A stretch of DNA of 59,565 bases from a virus: positions 1-59,565 of the IMG/VR virus record IMGVR_UViG_3300015263_001244. One strand, written 5' to 3'. Positions 46,462-53,573 of this stretch are shown in pieces (position 1 is the stretch's first letter; every line of letters starts with the position of its first letter). Under the pieces are notes generated by a model, which did no database searches, had not been told where the DNA came from, and worked only from the letters and a program-made list of their open reading frames with translations. A program made the translations under genes and the position numbers.

Positions 46462-48060
46462 TAATTGATGTGTATGACCTAATTCTGTCGATACTTCTAA
46501 CATACCAGACACTGGGTTCCAACTTATTATATGAGAATGTCCCTGATTTATCGAGGTGGCTTGATTCCAATTAAATGGTGCCATTTCATTTGTTATGAAT
46601 TGATGAGAATGTGGAATAATTCCCAAAGAACTATTAATACTAGTATTAAATGCTGTAGGCATTGTTTCGGTATTTTTGAAAACTTTAAATTGATATATAA
46701 TATCTGTTTTACGAATTCTTTGTAAAGTCATTTTTTGGGCACCAAATTGTTGATTAAATAAGATATTTCTAGTTACATTTATAACTTCGTATCTAAACTC
46801 TTCATTACCATCTTTATCAAATCTTACAATAAAATCTCGTTTTTTAATAGCTGGTAATACAAGAGTCCAAGCATTTGGTTTAGTAGCTTCTGGATCTAAA
46901 CCACTATCTATAAGAGGCAAATCATCTATCCACGGTTCAATTTTAACACGAATTCTTCCATCGGCGTTTCTAGAATCAAAATATTGTTGATAGCCTACAA
47001 CAAAGCCAGTACCATAACATTTTTTACACCTAGCATCTGGATGTTCACTGGTTGCCAATATACAAAAACACCTGATTCCGGTCCATTGACGTTTAATTAA
47101 ACATACGGGCTCACCAATAACCGATAACAATACTTCTTGACGTTGAGTATTCCGATCATCTACAGAAATACCTCTTATAATTCTTCCAACCCCATCATAT
47201 CCGTCTGCACAATAAAGTTGTCCACCAAAATAGCTTCCAACACATTCCCCATTAAATAATGCAACCGGATCAATTCTATGCCAACCAACATAATCATAAG
47301 CCGGAAAATCTTCATTAACTTCATCACTTATACTAAGATCGGCATTAACAATATCTTTTATATTTTGTCTATAACCATCTTCTAAAGTAAATGCATAGTT
47401 TGGATAATCAAATCTATCTTGTGTTGCAAATACAACCGTATTTTGATCTTCTATATCTATAGGAAAAAATAAAACTGTCGGATCCCAAGTTGTATACCCA
47501 TCATATCCGTCAGCAGTATGATAAGTAATATCCGTGTCATTAAATCCCCTTTGTAAAGATACATTTGTTAATAATAAATTATTATTAATGGTATCCACAG
47601 AACTGTATTGTATTAGCTCAGCTCCAACACGAACCACCCCTGTTGATGGAAAATCATCAACACTTAATAAAGGAATAATATCAGAGCTTTCTGTAATATC
47701 TTCTCTTAGTGGACTTTCTGGGTATATTCTTAAATTATTAAAAACGATTGGTAAGTCTTTTAAATCAAACACATCAGGATCATATTCTACTGGTCTAACA
47801 GCAAATCTATACATTTGTCCAGGAACTAATCCAGTTATATCTGCCGTTAATTTACCATCTACAGATACAAAAGCCGGGCTTTTATTAAAAAATTGAAATT
47901 CAAAATCTGGTCTTATAGTATCGATATAAATATTATAAGCCATCAAATTAGTTGTTTTTTCAGGAAAAGCCCTGTACCATTTAAGTGTAATAGTAGAACC
48001 GTCTCCCTGAGAAGAAACAGATGTGATGCCCACATTATTTAAATTTAAATAGTATGGCAT
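46453..48060 (-). CDS. Neck/virion protein with FN3-like start, Cys cluster and HxH tail
   Basis: This is a 535-residue protein. Residues 10-115 resemble a fibronectin-III or Ig-like domain (GSTITLKWYRAFPE, ADITGLVPGQMYRFAVRPV). Near residue 330-355 is a zinc-ribbon-like set (CFCILATSEHPDARCKKCYG, then TGF), a pattern I have seen in head-tail junction proteins of large phages. The last 55 residues hold three HxH motifs (PHSHQF, GHSHII, GHTHQL) about 15-30 residues apart. Similar HxH repeats bind iron in trimeric fibre tips such as T4 gp37. The protein may therefore bind two kinds of metal site. The exact role is unknown. Shine-Dalgarno GGAG precedes the ATG. Confidence 0.7.
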   Translation of the reverse strand: MPYYLNLNNVGITSVSSQGDGSTITLKWYRAFPEKTTNLMAYNIYIDTIRPDFEFQFFNKSPAFVSVDGKLTADITGLVPGQMYRFAVRPVEYDPDVFDLKDLPIVFNNLRIYPESPLREDITESSDIIPLLSVDDFPSTGVVRVGAELIQYSSVDTINNNLLLTNVSLQRGFNDTDITYHTADGYDGYTTWDPTVLFFPIDIEDQNTVVFATQDRFDYPNYAFTLEDGYRQNIKDIVNADLSISDEVNEDFPAYDYVGWHRIDPVALFNGECVGSYFGGQLYCADGYDGVGRIIRGISVDDRNTQRQEVLLSVIGEPVCLIKRQWTGIRCFCILATSEHPDARCKKCYGTGFVVGYQQYFDSRNADGRIRVKIEPWIDDLPLIDSGLDPEATKPNAWTLVLPAIKKRDFIVRFDKDGNEEFRYEVINVTRNILFNQQFGAQKMTLQRIRKTDIIYQFKVFKNTETMPTAFNTSINSSLGIIPHSHQFITNEMAPFNWNQATSINQGHSHIISWNPVSGMLEVSTELGHTHQLLF

Positions 48061-48061
48061 T

Positions 48062-48559
48062 TTACTCCATTAATTCCATTAATATATCTTTTTTTTCTTC
48101 CCTTTCTTGTCCTTTTTCATTATGATGATCTAATACTTGATTAGTATAATCTTCTGCAGCATCGTTACCAAATTGATCATCTATATATTTTATTTGATAT
48201 TTAAAACCTTCTTGTTCATATGGATTACTTAAATAGTCACCGTCATCTGCTGATTGGGTTGGTTCTATTGATTGTTGAATGTAGTGAGTAAATTCATGCA
48301 CCAAATATGATAAATCTTTAAAAAAATCACCATCTATTAACAATTTCCAATTTAAAGTTACAATGCCTTTATCTGTTTTAGCACTAACATCAATATCATC
48401 AAATTTTACTGGAATTAAATCTATATCATCAATATTAAAATTATATTTATTACAAACCTCTTGCATTGTTTCATTAGTTTTAAGGTAATTCTTGGCTTTT
48501 TGAATTAATTTCAATAAAACTTTTGGTGAAATTTGTTTAATTTCGTCAAGAGAATACAT
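48062..48559 (-). CDS. Small HExxH metallopeptidase-like protein
   Basis: This 165-residue protein contains YLVHEFTHYIQQ, the zincin HExxH motif. NPYEQEGFKYQ follows about 25 residues later and supplies a plausible third ligand (Glu), as in minigluzincin-type peptidases. The N-terminal 60 residues are helical and Lys-rich. The C-terminus is very acidic and basic (HHNEKGQEREEKKD). The ATG at 48559 is preceded by an in-frame GTG. Neither has a strong ribosome site. It lies between a neck-type protein and the 535-residue gene. A role in virion protein processing or in host-wall or protein cleavage is possible. The target is unknown. Confidence 0.75.
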   Translation of the reverse strand: MYSLDEIKQISPKVLLKLIQKAKNYLKTNETMQEVCNKYNFNIDDIDLIPVKFDDIDVSAKTDKGIVTLNWKLLIDGDFFKDLSYLVHEFTHYIQQSIEPTQSADDGDYLSNPYEQEGFKYQIKYIDDQFGNDAAEDYTNQVLDHHNEKGQEREEKKDILMELME

Positions 48560-48581
48560 CACAAGAATGCAAAAAAAGTAA

Positions 48582-49481
48582 TTAAAAAATTTGTCTTTGA
48601 CGTAATAGTCTTAATCTTCTGAAGGCTGGATTTTGGCTGCCTGTCATACTAAAACTACCCAACCCCATAGGATGAGGTTTGAAACTATTTTTAATAAATT
48701 TTACTTTTTCATAATTATGAGTTAAAAGCGCAGAATACTGAGTATTTAATAACTCGCTCATAGCCGGTGGAGTAAAATTAATTCCATTATCAGAAATTGA
48801 ATATTCTGCCCCACGTTCTATTAATGCCTGACTTCCTAATGCCATTAAAGCGGCGCCTTCCACAATAACATCATGAAATTGATCTACAAAGCTAGTGTCA
48901 GCAAAAGTAAAAAATGTTATATGCGGAATTTCATTAAACAAAGTTAATGAATTAGCTAAAAATGTCACTAATACTTCTATAGAAAAAACACTACAATCAA
49001 CATAAATGATATTACCATAGGCATCTTTGCTTTTTGATTTGCCTGAAGCTGTTAGTCTAGCTTTTAAAGTTTTTAACAATTTATTGATATTAAAAATTTC
49101 AACTTGAGTAAAGTTGAAGCCAGGATCATCGCCTAAATGCCAATAACCATCCGTATTAATGCCTGGCAAATCCGTATGAGCTACAACAAAATTAAAGGTG
49201 GCTTCAAGCCTATATCCATTTAAATAACCCTCCCAAACATCACTCCACACTCCATATGGTCCAGTAAATCCAATTTCATAATCAAATTGATATTTTCCTG
49301 TTGATATTTGCATAACGCCAGAACTAGTTGGTCCGGTACTGATCAAACCACTAGGCTGTATAATTGTAATATTTGGATAAGAATCTAAATTAGTTGGAGT
49401 TCCGTTTTGATCTTTAAATACTGCAGTAAGTTGTACAACATCTTTGGGTTCTATAAGTTCAGTACGAGTACGTAAAGCCAT
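48582..49481 (-). CDS. Neck / head-tail connector candidate with Ig-like N-terminus
   Basis: This is a 299-residue protein. Residues 10-105 form an Ig-like beta domain (VVQLTAVFKDQNGTP, GKYQFDYEIGFTGPYGVWSD, YRLEATFNFVVA). The same type of domain makes up the whole 111-residue protein at 49879-50214. The rest is mostly helical (FNINKLLKTLKARLTASGKS, DVIVEGAALMALGSQALIER, LLNTQYSALLTHNYEKVKFI) and ends in a basic tail (FRRLRLLRQRQIF). The arrangement recalls head-completion or neck proteins of large myophages. No firm family name is claimed. The gene is followed by the metallopeptidase gene. Confidence 0.6.
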   Translation of the reverse strand: MALRTRTELIEPKDVVQLTAVFKDQNGTPTNLDSYPNITIIQPSGLISTGPTSSGVMQISTGKYQFDYEIGFTGPYGVWSDVWEGYLNGYRLEATFNFVVAHTDLPGINTDGYWHLGDDPGFNFTQVEIFNINKLLKTLKARLTASGKSKSKDAYGNIIYVDCSVFSIEVLVTFLANSLTLFNEIPHITFFTFADTSFVDQFHDVIVEGAALMALGSQALIERGAEYSISDNGINFTPPAMSELLNTQYSALLTHNYEKVKFIKNSFKPHPMGLGSFSMTGSQNPAFRRLRLLRQRQIF

Positions 49482-49532
49482 AATAATCCGTTCATATATA
49501 TATTATTTTATGATATTAAAGGCTATCTACTA

Positions 49533-49871
49533 TTATTTGATTTGATTTTTAATTAATTCTTCTAACTTTGTTAGATCAGACTTTGCATTAGAAATAAATT
49601 CTAAACTAGATTCAAAATCACCTAATGATAATGCTTGAGTAAGGCTATGCAATTCTACTCGCGCTGATTCTAAAATTTTATATAAAGAATCATTTTTTCT
49701 TACATTTAAATTTTGGCTAGGTAATAAATCCTCGTATTCTTCCATAAAATCTGAAGAAAAATCTGAAGAAAGATCCGAAAGCGAATCAGATGGAAGAACC
49801 GAGCTGGCAGGTCTAGATTCTAAACCTAATTTCATTGCAAATTTATTTGCTAATTTTGAACAACTATTCAT
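49533..49871 (-). CDS. Hypothetical small protein with Ser/Asp-rich segment
   Basis: This is a 112-residue protein. Residues 20-50 are rich in Ser, Asp, Glu and Leu with a repeating SDxLSDLSSDFSSDF-like pattern. The C-terminal half is helical (SLYKILESARVELHSLTQAL, LTKLEELIKNQIK), possibly a coiled coil. No signal or membrane span is seen. The gene lies seven bases after the Ig-like 111-residue gene and shares its operon. Shine-Dalgarno AGGT is present. I do not recognise a family. A small structural adaptor is conceivable. Confidence 0.6.
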   Translation of the reverse strand: MNSCSKLANKFAMKLGLESRPASSVLPSDSLSDLSSDFSSDFMEEYEDLLPSQNLNVRKNDSLYKILESARVELHSLTQALSLGDFESSLEFISNAKSDLTKLEELIKNQIK

Positions 49872-49878
49872 TTATAAC

Positions 49879-50214
49879 CTATGATGGAGAGACTGTAAAC
49901 TGACCGCTGGTGGGATTACACAATATTTGAATTATATCTTGTTTAGTATTATTACTTGAATCAGTCCAACTTAAATCAATAATATAAGTACCTATGCTTA
50001 CAGAACCTGTTGGTAAAGTAAATTTATGATAATAAAGTCCAGTATCAATTTTAATCATATCAATTGGATATAAAGAAGATTCTGATAAATCTGGTAAAAT
50101 TATTCGACTAATCACCGGAGTTGTATATCCATCTTCCCTTATTCCTGTACTATCTAATATTTGAAGCAAAACAGTAACTTGAGAGCCAGGCGTGTACTGT
50201 AAAATTGTCGACAT
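49879..50214 (-). CDS. Ig-like small virion protein
   Basis: This 111-residue protein is almost wholly a beta-sandwich pattern (YTPGSQVTVLLQILDSTGIR, DTGLYYHKFTLPTGSVSIGT, YIIDLSWTDSSNNT). It matches the N-terminal domain of the 299-residue protein downstream (same GxYxyxF...G.Y...W layout), so the two are paralogous domains. It is the first gene of this minus-strand block. Its ATG is 39 bases from the start of the divergent plus-strand gene. Shine-Dalgarno AAGGA precedes it. Such single-Ig proteins decorate capsids or necks in other phages. The role here is inferred. Confidence 0.65.
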   Translation of the reverse strand: MSTILQYTPGSQVTVLLQILDSTGIREDGYTTPVISRIILPDLSESSLYPIDMIKIDTGLYYHKFTLPTGSVSIGTYIIDLSWTDSSNNTKQDIIQILCNPTSGQFTVSPS

Positions 50215-50253
50215 TTAAATCCTTGTTTAAATACAATTTTATGATATTTAACT
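50215..50253. promoter_or_regulatory. Short divergent start region
   Basis: Only 39 bases separate the minus-strand Ig-like gene from the plus-strand 498-residue gene. The minus-strand Shine-Dalgarno (AAGGA) is present, but none is visible for the plus-strand ATG. The region is all A/T with a TTTAAAT repeat. A divergent promoter pair is expected here by layout; I cannot identify its elements. Confidence 0.3.
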
Positions 50254-51750
50254 ATGGCGGATGATTTAAAAATTATTTATCAATTATTTATAAGCGCCGG
50301 ATTAGATGCTTTTAAAGATAAACAAATTCCGGATTGGTTAGCTGAAAATCCAGAAATTAAAAAAAGAAAAACTGTTAAAAAAGTATTTCCAGTATTTGGT
50401 CTTTCTAATTTTAAAGAAAAAGTTAAATATGAAATAACCAATGAGCCTTATGATATTATTCAAGATTTATTAGAAGATATAATAAAACATTTAAATAATG
50501 TAAAAAATAAAATATATAATAAAATTAAACCAAATACAGATCCAGTATTTATAGAAATTGCTACACAATATTTACAAACATTAAGCGATACAATAGAAGC
50601 TGTTAAAAATGCAACTATAAATAATGAAAATAAATTAAAAATTTTCTTTCCGTGGGAAGTTAAATTATTTACCAAAACTATTTTTAAACCAAGTGATTCA
50701 ATTTTTACAACATTTGATAAAATTAATAAATTGAACGAACAATTTAGTAAAAAATATCCTGATATTTTAAATTCTAATGATTTTAAATTACCCAATATAG
50801 ATCATTTAAGTAGTGCCAAAAAATTTAATAAATTAAATTTACCAAAAGATAAAGATTATTTTATAATATTTAGTGGTTCAGGTGATGAAGGAGTTTGGGA
50901 TATTGCAACAATGTCTCAACGTGGCATTCAATCTTGTCAAAGTTGGTCAGGAGAACATAAAGAATGCTTAATAGGATCTATATTAAGTCGGTATGTTGGT
51001 ATTATTTATTTAACAGCAGATAGTGAAACCGAATATGGATCGAGAATGATTAAACGATGCATTGTAAGATTTGGAATTAATTCAAAAACTAATGAAAAAG
51101 TTATTATATTAGATCATATGTATGATACATGGGATCCTAATATTGCAAATTTGTTTGTAGAAGCTTTACAACGTAGGACTCCACTTAGAGTATTAGATTA
51201 TTCTAATACGGTTATTGGAGAAAGTTCGGAAAGTTTAATTAATATTCCTCCTGAAAGAATTTTAAAAAATCTGAAACCCGGAGAACAACCTTATAAAGAT
51301 ATCCCATTTTTAAGTAAACACGATACTGATGAAAGCCATTTAACTTTAGAAGATTTTTTGGATATTGCTCATTTTGATATTTATCGAGAATTATCAAGAA
51401 TTAATAAAAATCAAGAAATATTTAAACAAACATATATATTATTATATGAATATTTAAAAAAGTTAATAAATTATCATATCAAACAACAAACTGGTTATGA
51501 ATTCGCCAAACGTATGATAATATTAAAAATGGAACAATATTTTGATGTTTGTTATGATTTAGATATTCAATCTATTTTTAATAAATTATTTCCTCATTGG
51601 CGACATCTAACTATAGAAGAACAATTAGAAAAATTAAATAAATTGACTTCTACTCAACACAATTTTACTATAAGTAATGTAAGAGATAAATTTGAGCATG
51701 CCGTAAGAAATTTTAAACTCAAATTTGAAAAAGAATTTAAACTATTATAA
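50254..51750 (+). CDS. Unknown phage protein with a conserved-looking central domain (498 aa)
   Basis: This 498-residue protein is Lys/Ile/Asn-rich and mainly helical at both ends. The centre, about residues 205-310, is different and looks conserved: YFIIFSGSGDEGVWDIATMS, RGIQSCQSWSGEHKECLIGS, IIYLTADSETEYGSRMIKRC and VIILDHMYDTWDPNIANLFV. WDIATMS.RG..SCQSW and the following strand-rich part recall an uncharacterised domain I have seen in phage and bacterial proteins. I cannot give it a function. It starts the plus-strand island and is followed 15 bases later by the next gene. No ribosome site is visible. An enzyme is plausible from the Cys, Trp, His and Asp set. Confidence 0.72.
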   Translation: MADDLKIIYQLFISAGLDAFKDKQIPDWLAENPEIKKRKTVKKVFPVFGLSNFKEKVKYEITNEPYDIIQDLLEDIIKHLNNVKNKIYNKIKPNTDPVFIEIATQYLQTLSDTIEAVKNATINNENKLKIFFPWEVKLFTKTIFKPSDSIFTTFDKINKLNEQFSKKYPDILNSNDFKLPNIDHLSSAKKFNKLNLPKDKDYFIIFSGSGDEGVWDIATMSQRGIQSCQSWSGEHKECLIGSILSRYVGIIYLTADSETEYGSRMIKRCIVRFGINSKTNEKVIILDHMYDTWDPNIANLFVEALQRRTPLRVLDYSNTVIGESSESLINIPPERILKNLKPGEQPYKDIPFLSKHDTDESHLTLEDFLDIAHFDIYRELSRINKNQEIFKQTYILLYEYLKKLINYHIKQQTGYEFAKRMIILKMEQYFDVCYDLDIQSIFNKLFPHWRHLTIEEQLEKLNKLTSTQHNFTISNVRDKFEHAVRNFKLKFEKEFKLL

Positions 51751-51765
51751 TTACATTATATTGAA

Positions 51766-52155
51766 ATGGTTCAACCCGATAAAAATGAACAATTTTGGGT
51801 ATCTAATATATCCAAAATGGATGTTAGTCTTACTGATTTAGGTTTAACCATTCCTGCACGTAAAACTGTAAATTTATTAGATAAAAAACATTATTTTTTT
51901 ACCAAAGAAGAATTAATAAATTCGGCTGTTTCCGGTTCAATTTTTAAAAAACGAAAAAAAATAGTTGTTAGAAAACTACCACCAACAGTAGAACCAAAAA
52001 AAATAATAGAAGTATCACAATATGCTTTTTTACCGTCAAGAGCGAGAAGAGCATCTGCTATTCAAACAGAAGAAATACGCTATGAAGAATTAGAAATACC
52101 TGATGAAGTTTACGCTGAACAAACTGCCGATTTAACCGACCATCCAAACGATTAG
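51766..52155 (+). CDS. Hypothetical phage protein, possibly virion-associated
   Basis: This is a 129-residue protein. The first 70 residues include FWVSNISKMDVSLTDLGLTI and TVNLLDKKHYFFTKEELINS. They are followed by a basic patch (GSIFKKRKKIVVRKLPP) and an acidic C-terminus. This beginning resembles small proteins found beside structural genes in other large phages, where no role is known. The gene is 15 bases after the 498-residue gene and eight bases before the next small gene, so it is part of one plus-strand operon. Its start lacks a clear Shine-Dalgarno. Confidence 0.65.
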   Translation: MVQPDKNEQFWVSNISKMDVSLTDLGLTIPARKTVNLLDKKHYFFTKEELINSAVSGSIFKKRKKIVVRKLPPTVEPKKIIEVSQYAFLPSRARRASAIQTEEIRYEELEIPDEVYAEQTADLTDHPND

Positions 52156-52163
52156 GAAATTCT

Positions 52164-52322
52164 ATGTCAACTAATGTAGCCGAAGAATTAAATCTCAACA
52201 CAGAAGAAGTTGAACTTCCGGAAAAACTAATAAAAGAATATAAAGATTTAAATGAAAAAATAGATCAAATCATTATTAAAATTAACAATAAAAAACAAAG
52301 AAATCCTTCTCTTAAAAAGTAA
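52164..52322 (+). CDS. Small hypothetical coiled-coil protein (52 aa)
   Basis: This 52-residue gene is found by eye: ATG at 52164, preceded by TAGGA at good spacing, and TAA at 52320. The protein is helical and charged (EKLIKEYKDLNEKIDQIIIK) and ends in a basic tail (NNKKQRNPSLKK). It fills the gap between the 129-residue and 89-residue genes in the same direction, with seven bases to the next ATG. The tight packing and the ribosome site make it a credible gene. No function is known. Confidence 0.6.
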   Translation: MSTNVAEELNLNTEEVELPEKLIKEYKDLNEKIDQIIIKINNKKQRNPSLKK

Positions 52323-52329
52323 AAATGTT

Positions 52330-52599
52330 ATGCCTTCTAATGATAAAAAAACAAACTGTAATGATCAAGAAGGTGCCAAATTAACTTCTGGCGATCTTAA
52401 AAATATTTTAGAAGTTAATAAAAAATCAGTAGAAATTTACTTAGAAGTTGAAAGACAAAACGAAGATATTATCAAAGATTTAACTCATATGAAGAAAAAA
52501 ATTGATGATATTGATAGAAATTTATTTAAATTGATCGTTATACTTGGTGGTCTTGGTTTAGGTACAATATTTGGTATTCTTCAATTATTTTTAAAATAA
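52330..52599 (+). CDS. Tail-anchored membrane protein with coiled coil (XhlA-like layout)
   Basis: This 89-residue protein has a polar N-terminus, a helical heptad-like middle (LTHMKKKIDDIDRNLFKL) and one C-terminal membrane span (LIVILGGLGLGTIFGILQLF). The same layout is found in XhlA-type holin partners and other small phage membrane proteins. No homology is claimed. It ends the plus-strand island. Its stop codon abuts the stop of the cold-shock gene on the other strand within a 14-bp palindrome. A lysis or host-membrane role is possible. Confidence 0.65.
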   Translation: MPSNDKKTNCNDQEGAKLTSGDLKNILEVNKKSVEIYLEVERQNEDIIKDLTHMKKKIDDIDRNLFKLIVILGGLGLGTIFGILQLFLK

Positions 52600-52606
52600 T
52601 TATTTT
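52593..52606. repeat. 14-bp palindrome holding two opposing stop codons
   Basis: AAAATAATTATTTT is a perfect palindrome at the junction of the convergent 89-residue gene and the cold-shock gene. It contains the TAA of each. A weak bidirectional terminator is possible, but the stem is all A/T and short. Confidence 0.35.
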
Positions 52607-52824
52607 ATCACTTTAACATTAACAGCTTTTGGCTGTCCTTTGTGATTTAACCCGATTTCGAATGATACATCTTGTCCTTTATGTAACATTTTAAATCCTT
52701 CCATACATAAATCAGAATAATGAACGAACATATCTTTTTGTTTTTCGCCGTCTTTATTCCACTCTATAAAACCAATACCCAATTTATTAAACCAAATAAC
52801 TTTACCATTATGCGTTTCCGACAT
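52600..52824 (-). CDS. Cold-shock domain protein
   Basis: This 74-residue single CSD protein has both nucleic-acid binding motifs in place: GKVIWFNKLGIGFIEW (RNP1 region) and DMFVHYSDL (RNP2 region). The insert between them (NKDGEKQK) is normal. Length is as for CspA (about 70). Such proteins bind single-stranded RNA or DNA and melt RNA structure. In a phage it may aid translation of structured late transcripts or shift host expression. It stands in the middle of structural genes. Shine-Dalgarno AAGGTAAG precedes the ATG. Confidence 0.93.
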   Translation of the reverse strand: MSETHNGKVIWFNKLGIGFIEWNKDGEKQKDMFVHYSDLCMEGFKMLHKGQDVSFEIGLNHKGQPKAVNVKVIK

Positions 52825-52832
52825 ATCTTACC

Positions 52833-53072
52833 TTATATAATAATTTTCCCATTAATACTTAATTCGCCCGGAGTAGAGCTAAGTAATCGATGAATTTCTA
52901 AATTTCCCATAGTGCTAATAGCTTCTCTTTCCTGTAAATTAGTACAATTTCTTAATAATAAATCATATTTATTAAAAATTTGAATAACATCCTTTTCGCA
53001 ACCCAATTGTTTAGCAGCCTTTAATATGTTATTTCTAGTTTCAAGTTCAGATAATATTTTTTTCTTACCCAT
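52833..53072 (-). CDS. Small hypothetical helical protein (79 aa)
   Basis: This 79-residue protein is helical and charged (KKKILSELETRNNILKAAKQ, CEKDVIQIFNKYDLLLRNCT). It ends in a short hydrophobic strand (GELSINGKIII). Two Cys are present but not as CxxC. The gene lies eight bases upstream of the cold-shock gene with a purine-rich ribosome site (AGAGAGAA), so the two are probably co-translated. No family is recognised. Confidence 0.6.
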   Translation of the reverse strand: MGKKKILSELETRNNILKAAKQLGCEKDVIQIFNKYDLLLRNCTNLQEREAISTMGNLEIHRLLSSTPGELSINGKIII

Positions 53073-53103
53073 CTTATTCTCTCTAACCTATATATCAAAC
53101 CTA

Positions 53104-53439
53104 TTATCGTATTTGCCACGCTTCTACAGCTACCGTAATAGGTCCTGAGGAGCCCGACTTAACTCTTAACCATATTTTACAACCTACCCTATTATTAAAT
53201 ACAGAATATTTATTAGGTAAGGTGGGGTTAATTTCACCATGCACATCAAATCCATTAAAAGAATATTCAATTATATGGCTTGTGGTTGTACCTTCATTTA
53301 AAAATGTTAAACCATAAGTAGAAAATGGTATTAAAACATCTGGTTTATAACCGTCTGTCATTAATCCAAACGTTGTGTTGCTAACCGATATTTTTTTATA
53401 ATAATCGTGGGCTGGGCCGGTTATGCGAAAATCCACCAT
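53104..53439 (-). CDS. Small beta-rich virion protein candidate
   Basis: This 111-residue protein appears to be an all-beta sandwich (KKISVSNTTFGLMTDGYKPD, HIIEYSFNGFDVHGEINPTL, VGCKIWLRVKSGSSGPITVA). The alternation and the ending VEAWQIR suit a small decoration or fibre-associated protein. It contains one DGY. It is the first gene after the inverted-repeat region at 53440-53573, with AGAGG five to six bases before the ATG. The role is inferred from pattern and neighbours. Confidence 0.6.
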   Translation of the reverse strand: MVDFRITGPAHDYYKKISVSNTTFGLMTDGYKPDVLIPFSTYGLTFLNEGTTTSHIIEYSFNGFDVHGEINPTLPNKYSVFNNRVGCKIWLRVKSGSSGPITVAVEAWQIR

Positions 53440-53461
53440 TTAAACCTCTGTAATATACTAA

Positions 53462-53495
53462 AATATCCTTATTATAAAATTATAATAAGGATATT
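53462..53495. repeat. Perfect 16-bp inverted repeat (2-base centre)
   Basis: AATATCCTTATTATAA at 53462-53477 is matched exactly by its reverse complement at 53480-53495. On the minus strand the hairpin lies about 25-55 bases before the 111-residue gene, just upstream of its ribosome site. It may end or process the upstream message, or bind a dimeric protein as DNA. Confidence 0.6.
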
Positions 53496-53511
53496 CAGTA
53501 TTATCAAAAAT

Positions 53512-53567
53512 AAACATAATATCTAGATATTTTTTTAGATAAAATCTAATTTCTAAATATTATGTTT
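53512..53567. terminator. Bidirectional terminator-like inverted repeat
   Basis: AAACATAATAT (53512-53522) pairs with ATATTATGTTT (53557-53567). The loop holds a smaller pair (TTAGAT/ATCTAA). On the plus strand seven or more T follow directly. On the minus strand ATTTTTG follows. It lies just after the stop of the lipoprotein gene on the minus strand and would end that message. The stem is A/T-rich, so efficiency is uncertain. Confidence 0.5.
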
Positions 53568-53573
53568 TTTTAA

